The notes under the pieces were generated by a model, which ran no database searches, had not been told where the DNA came from, and saw nothing but the letters and a program-made list of their open reading frames with translations. A program made the position numbers and the translations under genes. Shown piece by piece: positions 60,878-64,000 of a stretch of DNA of 64,000 bases; the stretch's first letter is position 1, and every line of letters starts with the position of its first letter. Origin of the DNA: Myxococcus stipitatus DSM 14675 (lineage in GTDB: Bacteria > Myxococcota > Myxococcia > Myxococcales > Myxococcaceae); contig NC_020126.1 in assembly GCF_000331735.1 (NCBI RefSeq), forward strand, positions 5,288,501 through 5,352,500, in the 5' to 3' direction.

Positions 60878-61627
60878 TCACCTGGTCATCCGTCTTTGTC
60901 CTTCTGCTTCGCCCTTCTCTTTCGGCACCATCACCGGCTTCACAGGCGCATCCGCCGCCGGTCCCTGGGGAATCACCACTCCCGCGGGGGCCTTTTCCCT
61001 CAGCATGACCCGCATCAGCACGACGGGGGTCTGCGGCCGGTCCCGGTTGTCCCGGGCCACGCCGCCAATCTTCTCCACCACCTCGTAGCCCATCACGACC
61101 TCGCCGAAGATGGTGTGCCGGTTCGTCAGGTGGTCCGGCGTGCCCGTGGTGATGAAGAACTGGCTGCCGTTGGTCCCCGGCCCCCGGTTCGCCATGGCCA
61201 GCAGGCCCGGCTTGTCGAAGGTCCTCCCGCTCTGGAACTCATCCTCGAAGCGGTAGCCCGGGTCACCACTGCCCATACCCGTCGGGTCCCCGCCCTGAAT
61301 CATGAAGCCCGGGATGACGCGGTGGAACACCGTGCCGTCGTAGAGCGGCTTGCGAGACTTGGCCCCCGACTTCGGGTCCGTCCACTCCTTCTCGCCCGAC
61401 GCCAGCCCCACGAAGTTCGCCACCGTCTTGGGGGCATCCTTCGAGAAGAGCCGGACGATGATGTCCCCCTGGCTCGTCTTGAGGACGGCGTAGATGTCCT
61501 TGCCGGACTCCACCTGCCGGCTCCACTTGCCACCCCGAGCCATCACGGGCTGCTTCGCGACGGCGGAGCCCGCCAGCAGGCAGGCCACCAACGCGAACGT
61601 CAGTCGGAGGGAGGTGGAGGGGCGCAT
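60878..61627 (-). CDS. Cyclophilin-type peptidyl-prolyl isomerase, secreted
   Basis: A 249-aa protein with a signal peptide (LTFALVACLLAGSAVA). Cyclophilin motifs: FHRVIPGFMIQGGDPTG, AMANRGPGTNGSQFFI and HTIFGEVVMGYEVVEKI. It folds proline-containing proteins in the periplasm. The C-terminal 40 residues are a low-complexity extension. A weak hairpin lies after the stop (60810-60842). Confidence 0.95.
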   Translation of the reverse strand: MRPSTSLRLTFALVACLLAGSAVAKQPVMARGGKWSRQVESGKDIYAVLKTSQGDIIVRLFSKDAPKTVANFVGLASGEKEWTDPKSGAKSRKPLYDGTVFHRVIPGFMIQGGDPTGMGSGDPGYRFEDEFQSGRTFDKPGLLAMANRGPGTNGSQFFITTGTPDHLTNRHTIFGEVVMGYEVVEKIGGVARDNRDRPQTPVVLMRVMLREKAPAGVVIPQGPAADAPVKPVMVPKEKGEAEGQRRMTR

Positions 61628-61671
61628 GGGCGCGGCACCTTATTCCCCACCCCTCTCCCCTCCAAGGGGTT

Positions 61672-62460
61672 TCACGCCGAGGTGTCACCCGGTGGCACTT
61701 CCGGGGTGGGCGCCGCCGGGGCCTCCCCCCCTGCCTCGGGCGTCGCGGCGGCCTCTCGCTTGAGGCGCTCCAGCGTCGCCTGCGCGGCACTCTGCTCCGC
61801 TTCCTTCTTGCTACGGCCAGAGGCTCGGGCCAGGGGCGCATCCCCCAGGGTGAGCTCCACCTCGAAGACCTTGGAGTGCTCCGGCCCCGCCTCGGACACC
61901 ACCCGGTAGCGGGGCGACAGCTTCAGCTTCTCGTGGGCCATCTCCTGGAGGAGCGTCTTGTAGTCCAGGCGACCCTGGCCACTGGAGACCTCTTCCAGGA
62001 GCTCCGCGAAGCAGCGGTCCACGAGCGCGGCCGCCGTCTCCAGGCCCGAGCACAGGTAGACGGCGGCGAAGACGGCCTCGAGGGCGTCCGCCAGCACGGA
62101 GTTCTTCTCGCGCCCGCCCGACTGCAGCTCGCCCCGGCCCAGGAGCAGCAAGTCCCCCAGGGGGATGCTCCGAGCCACCCGCGCCAGCCCGTCCTCGTTG
62201 ACCACCCGGGCGCGCATCTTCGTGAGGTCGCCCTCCGACACGCCAGGGAAGCGGTCCATCAGCCGGTGGCTCACGGCGAGGTTCACCACCGAGTCCCCCA
62301 GGAACTCCAGGCGCTGGTTGTCCTTGAGGTCCTTGTCCCGCGACTCATTGACGTAGGTCTTGTGGGTGAGGGCCTCCAGCGCGACTTCCCTGCGCGAGAA
62401 CACCAGCCCCAGACGCTTCTCCAGGGTCTCCACCCGCTCCGCCACACTCAGCTTCTCCAC
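61672..62460 (-). CDS. rnc: Ribonuclease III
   Basis: A 262-aa protein. The RNase III signature is NQRLEFLGDSVVNLAVS, the second metal-binding motif DALEAVFAAVYL. The double-stranded RNA-binding domain follows (DYKTLLQEMAHEKL to GRSKKEAEQSAAQATLERL). The C-terminal 30 residues are an Ala/Pro-rich extension. The start is a GTG at 62460, nine bases after the previous stop. Confidence 0.96.
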   Translation of the reverse strand: MEKLSVAERVETLEKRLGLVFSRREVALEALTHKTYVNESRDKDLKDNQRLEFLGDSVVNLAVSHRLMDRFPGVSEGDLTKMRARVVNEDGLARVARSIPLGDLLLLGRGELQSGGREKNSVLADALEAVFAAVYLCSGLETAAALVDRCFAELLEEVSSGQGRLDYKTLLQEMAHEKLKLSPRYRVVSEAGPEHSKVFEVELTLGDAPLARASGRSKKEAEQSAAQATLERLKREAAATPEAGGEAPAAPTPEVPPGDTSA

Positions 62461-62469
62461 GGACGTCTC

Positions 62470-63330
62470 TCACTCCTGAGGCGCGTCAGGGCCCACGAGC
62501 CTCACGGCTTCGGGACGGACCTTCAGCAACGCCGCCACCATCCGGACAATGCCCGGAAATTCATCCAACTCGAATCGGCCCGCCCACACCTTGCCCTGGG
62601 CACCCGCCAACAGTCCCCGGAAGGTGCGTCCCGCCACCCTCGCGGCGGCGAAGCGGTACGGCCGACCCTCCACCTGCAACTGCGCCAACAACTCCAAGCT
62701 GCTGCGGGGTGGAACCAACGACTCCGCCCCGAACTTCTCCACGATGTCGGAGAAACGCACCAGCCCCGCACCGGGAGGTGGCTGAGGCCGGCTGGCGGGC
62801 TCTCCCAGGAGCGCGGCCAGGTAGCCCGTGAGGGCCGCCCGCTCCCGGAACTCCGACAGCTCCAGCGTGTGCCCCGCACCACCGGCCACGTCCGACTGGT
62901 CCCGCTGCGCCCGCGCGATGCGGAAGTTGCCCAGCCGGTCCGCGGCGAGCAGCACGGCCAGGTCCCCTTCGAGGACCTCGGTGGACAGCTCCAGCGTCTC
63001 CGGGTCCACCCGAGGCGGGAGCCCCAGCACCTGGAGCTCCGCGGAGCGGCGCTGCACGTGGAAGATGTGCTCGTTGAAGGCGTCCGACAGCAGCGCTTCG
63101 ATATCCGCGACGTCGCTGAGCGCCCCCACGAGGATGGGCGCGAGCCCCACCACCGCCGCCGGGGAGATGGGGATGAGCCGGTCCCCCATCACCTGGAAGG
63201 TCACCTCGGCGATGAAGGCCTTGGTCACGGGATTGACGAGAGGCGACGACTCCAGGTCCAGCACCGCCTCGATGCCGGCCGCATCCTCACGTACCTGAAG
63301 CCCGAGTGCTTCCAGCCGTGCCGTGTCCAT
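62470..63330 (-). CDS. Hypothetical protein, myxobacterial
   Basis: A 286-aa soluble protein beginning [20 protein letters not shown]. There is no signal, span or recognised domain; it is alpha/beta with hydrophobic blocks (LIPISPAAVVGLAPILVGAL). The ATG at 63330 overlaps the acyl-CoA dehydrogenase stop (TGATG), so the two are co-translated, and rnc follows by nine bases. A TTG one codon earlier is the alternative start. Confidence 0.75.
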   Translation of the reverse strand: MDTARLEALGLQVREDAAGIEAVLDLESSPLVNPVTKAFIAEVTFQVMGDRLIPISPAAVVGLAPILVGALSDVADIEALLSDAFNEHIFHVQRRSAELQVLGLPPRVDPETLELSTEVLEGDLAVLLAADRLGNFRIARAQRDQSDVAGGAGHTLELSEFRERAALTGYLAALLGEPASRPQPPPGAGLVRFSDIVEKFGAESLVPPRSSLELLAQLQVEGRPYRFAAARVAGRTFRGLLAGAQGKVWAGRFELDEFPGIVRMVAALLKVRPEAVRLVGPDAPQE

Positions 63331-64000
63331 CAAGCCCCTTTGAAGGTCTCTCTCGCGATGATGGTGCGTTGGATTTCGCTCGTTCCCTCGCCAATTTCAC
63401 ACAATTTGGCGTCGCGCAGGTAGCGCTCGACGGGGAATTCACGGGTGTAGCCATAGCCGCCGTGGATCTGCACGGCCTTGGAGCTGGCGCGCATGGCGGC
63501 CTCGGAGGCGAACAGCTTCGCCATCGCGGCCTCCCGGGAGTACGGCTGACCCGCGTCGGCCAGCCGTGCCGCGCGGTGGACCAGCAGCCGCGCCGCGTCC
63601 GTCTCCGTCTTCATGTCCGCCATCATCCAGCGCAGCGCCTGGAACTCGCCAATGGGCTGGCCGAACGCGGTGCGCTCCTTCGAGTACCGCGCCGACTCCT
63701 CCAGCGCGCCCCGGGCCAGGCCCACCGCCAGCGCGCCGATGGTGATGCGGCCGCGGTCGAGGATCTTCATCGTGTCGATGAAGCCATGGTTCACCTCGCC
63801 CACGCGGCTGGAGTCCGGGACGACCACGTTCTCCAGGATGAGCTCCGCCGTGTCCGACGAGCGCATGCCCAGCTTTCCGTGGATGGCGCGCTGGCTGAAC
63901 CCGGGCATCCCCTTCTCCAGCAGGAAGGCGGTGATGCCCTTCTGCCGCTTCTCAGGAGCCGTCACCGCGAGCACCACGAAGACGTCGCCCACGGTGCCCT
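63330..64000 (-). CDS. Acyl-CoA dehydrogenase, N-terminus outside window
   Basis: The last 220 or so residues of an FAD-dependent acyl-CoA dehydrogenase. It contains [19 protein letters not shown], the FAD-binding [40 protein letters not shown] and [15 protein letters not shown]. The Glu before GTSE is the usual catalytic base of the short-chain branch. It oxidises the alpha-beta bond of an acyl-CoA. The frame is open to the window edge. Confidence 0.93.
   Translation of the reverse strand, partial: GTVGDVFVVLAVTAPEKRQKGITAFLLEKGMPGFSQRAIHGKLGMRSSDTAELILENVVVPDSSRVGEVNHGFIDTMKILDRGRITIGALAVGLARGALEESARYSKERTAFGQPIGEFQALRWMMADMKTETDAARLLVHRAARLADAGQPYSREAAMAKLFASEAAMRASSKAVQIHGGYGYTREFPVERYLRDAKLCEIGEGTSEIQRTIIARETFKGA

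Overview
The window is high-GC DNA from a myxobacterium, most likely Myxococcus or a close relative. The evidence is a giant hybrid peptide/polyketide synthase, a PilZ-Hsp70 fusion, an S46 peptidase, a DUF3014 protein, and a lipoprotein toxin/immunity pair of the kind described from Myxococcus. A dif-like site at 36773-36800 suggests the window lies at the chromosome terminus.

Layout. (1) 1-27136, minus strand: one uninterrupted reading frame of at least 9045 codons that runs off the left edge. It encodes an NRPS-PKS megasynthase: acyl-AMP ligase/ACP loading, five C-A-PCP modules (the first with an embedded N-methyltransferase), a KS-AT-ACP module, a C domain followed by a degenerate A domain split by a luciferase-like monooxygenase with no carrier protein, and a further C domain cut by the window edge. 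(2) 27294-36515, chromosomal genes: PilZ-Hsp70 protein (-), guaB (+), lipoprotein (-), guaA (+), GrpB-family protein (+), S46 peptidase (-). (3) 36790-53322: a 16.5 kb integrated element between two dif-like sites. (4) 53495-64000: lipoprotein (+), then a dense minus-strand block read from right to left as acyl-CoA dehydrogenase, hypothetical, rnc, cyclophilin, era, der, YfgM-like, bamB, NUDIX, YprB-like nuclease and DUF3014.

The element in (3) is the most interesting part. It has no integrase, terminase, portal or tail genes. It carries a left block of zinc-finger and very small, translationally coupled genes, an HUH-type replication initiator with origin-like palindromes beside it, a divergent helix-turn-helix regulator, and a rightward block with an FtsK/HerA-type packaging ATPase, a 475-aa capsid candidate, several small single-span membrane proteins, a polyproline protein, a beta-rich protein and a GH19 endolysin. 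This matches a small tailless, probably membrane-containing virus (corticovirus/FLiP-like in logic) that integrates at dif using host XerCD. Its right end carries cargo: an apparent SitA-like lipoprotein nuclease toxin with a SUKH-type immunity protein, a membrane protein with a Cys-rich tail, and a zinc-finger protein.

Working model (inference): host XerCD inserts the circular viral genome at dif and leaves a good dif copy at the left junction. The HTH protein controls the switch to the rightward virion operon. The toxin/immunity pair gives lysogens a competitive advantage against kin.
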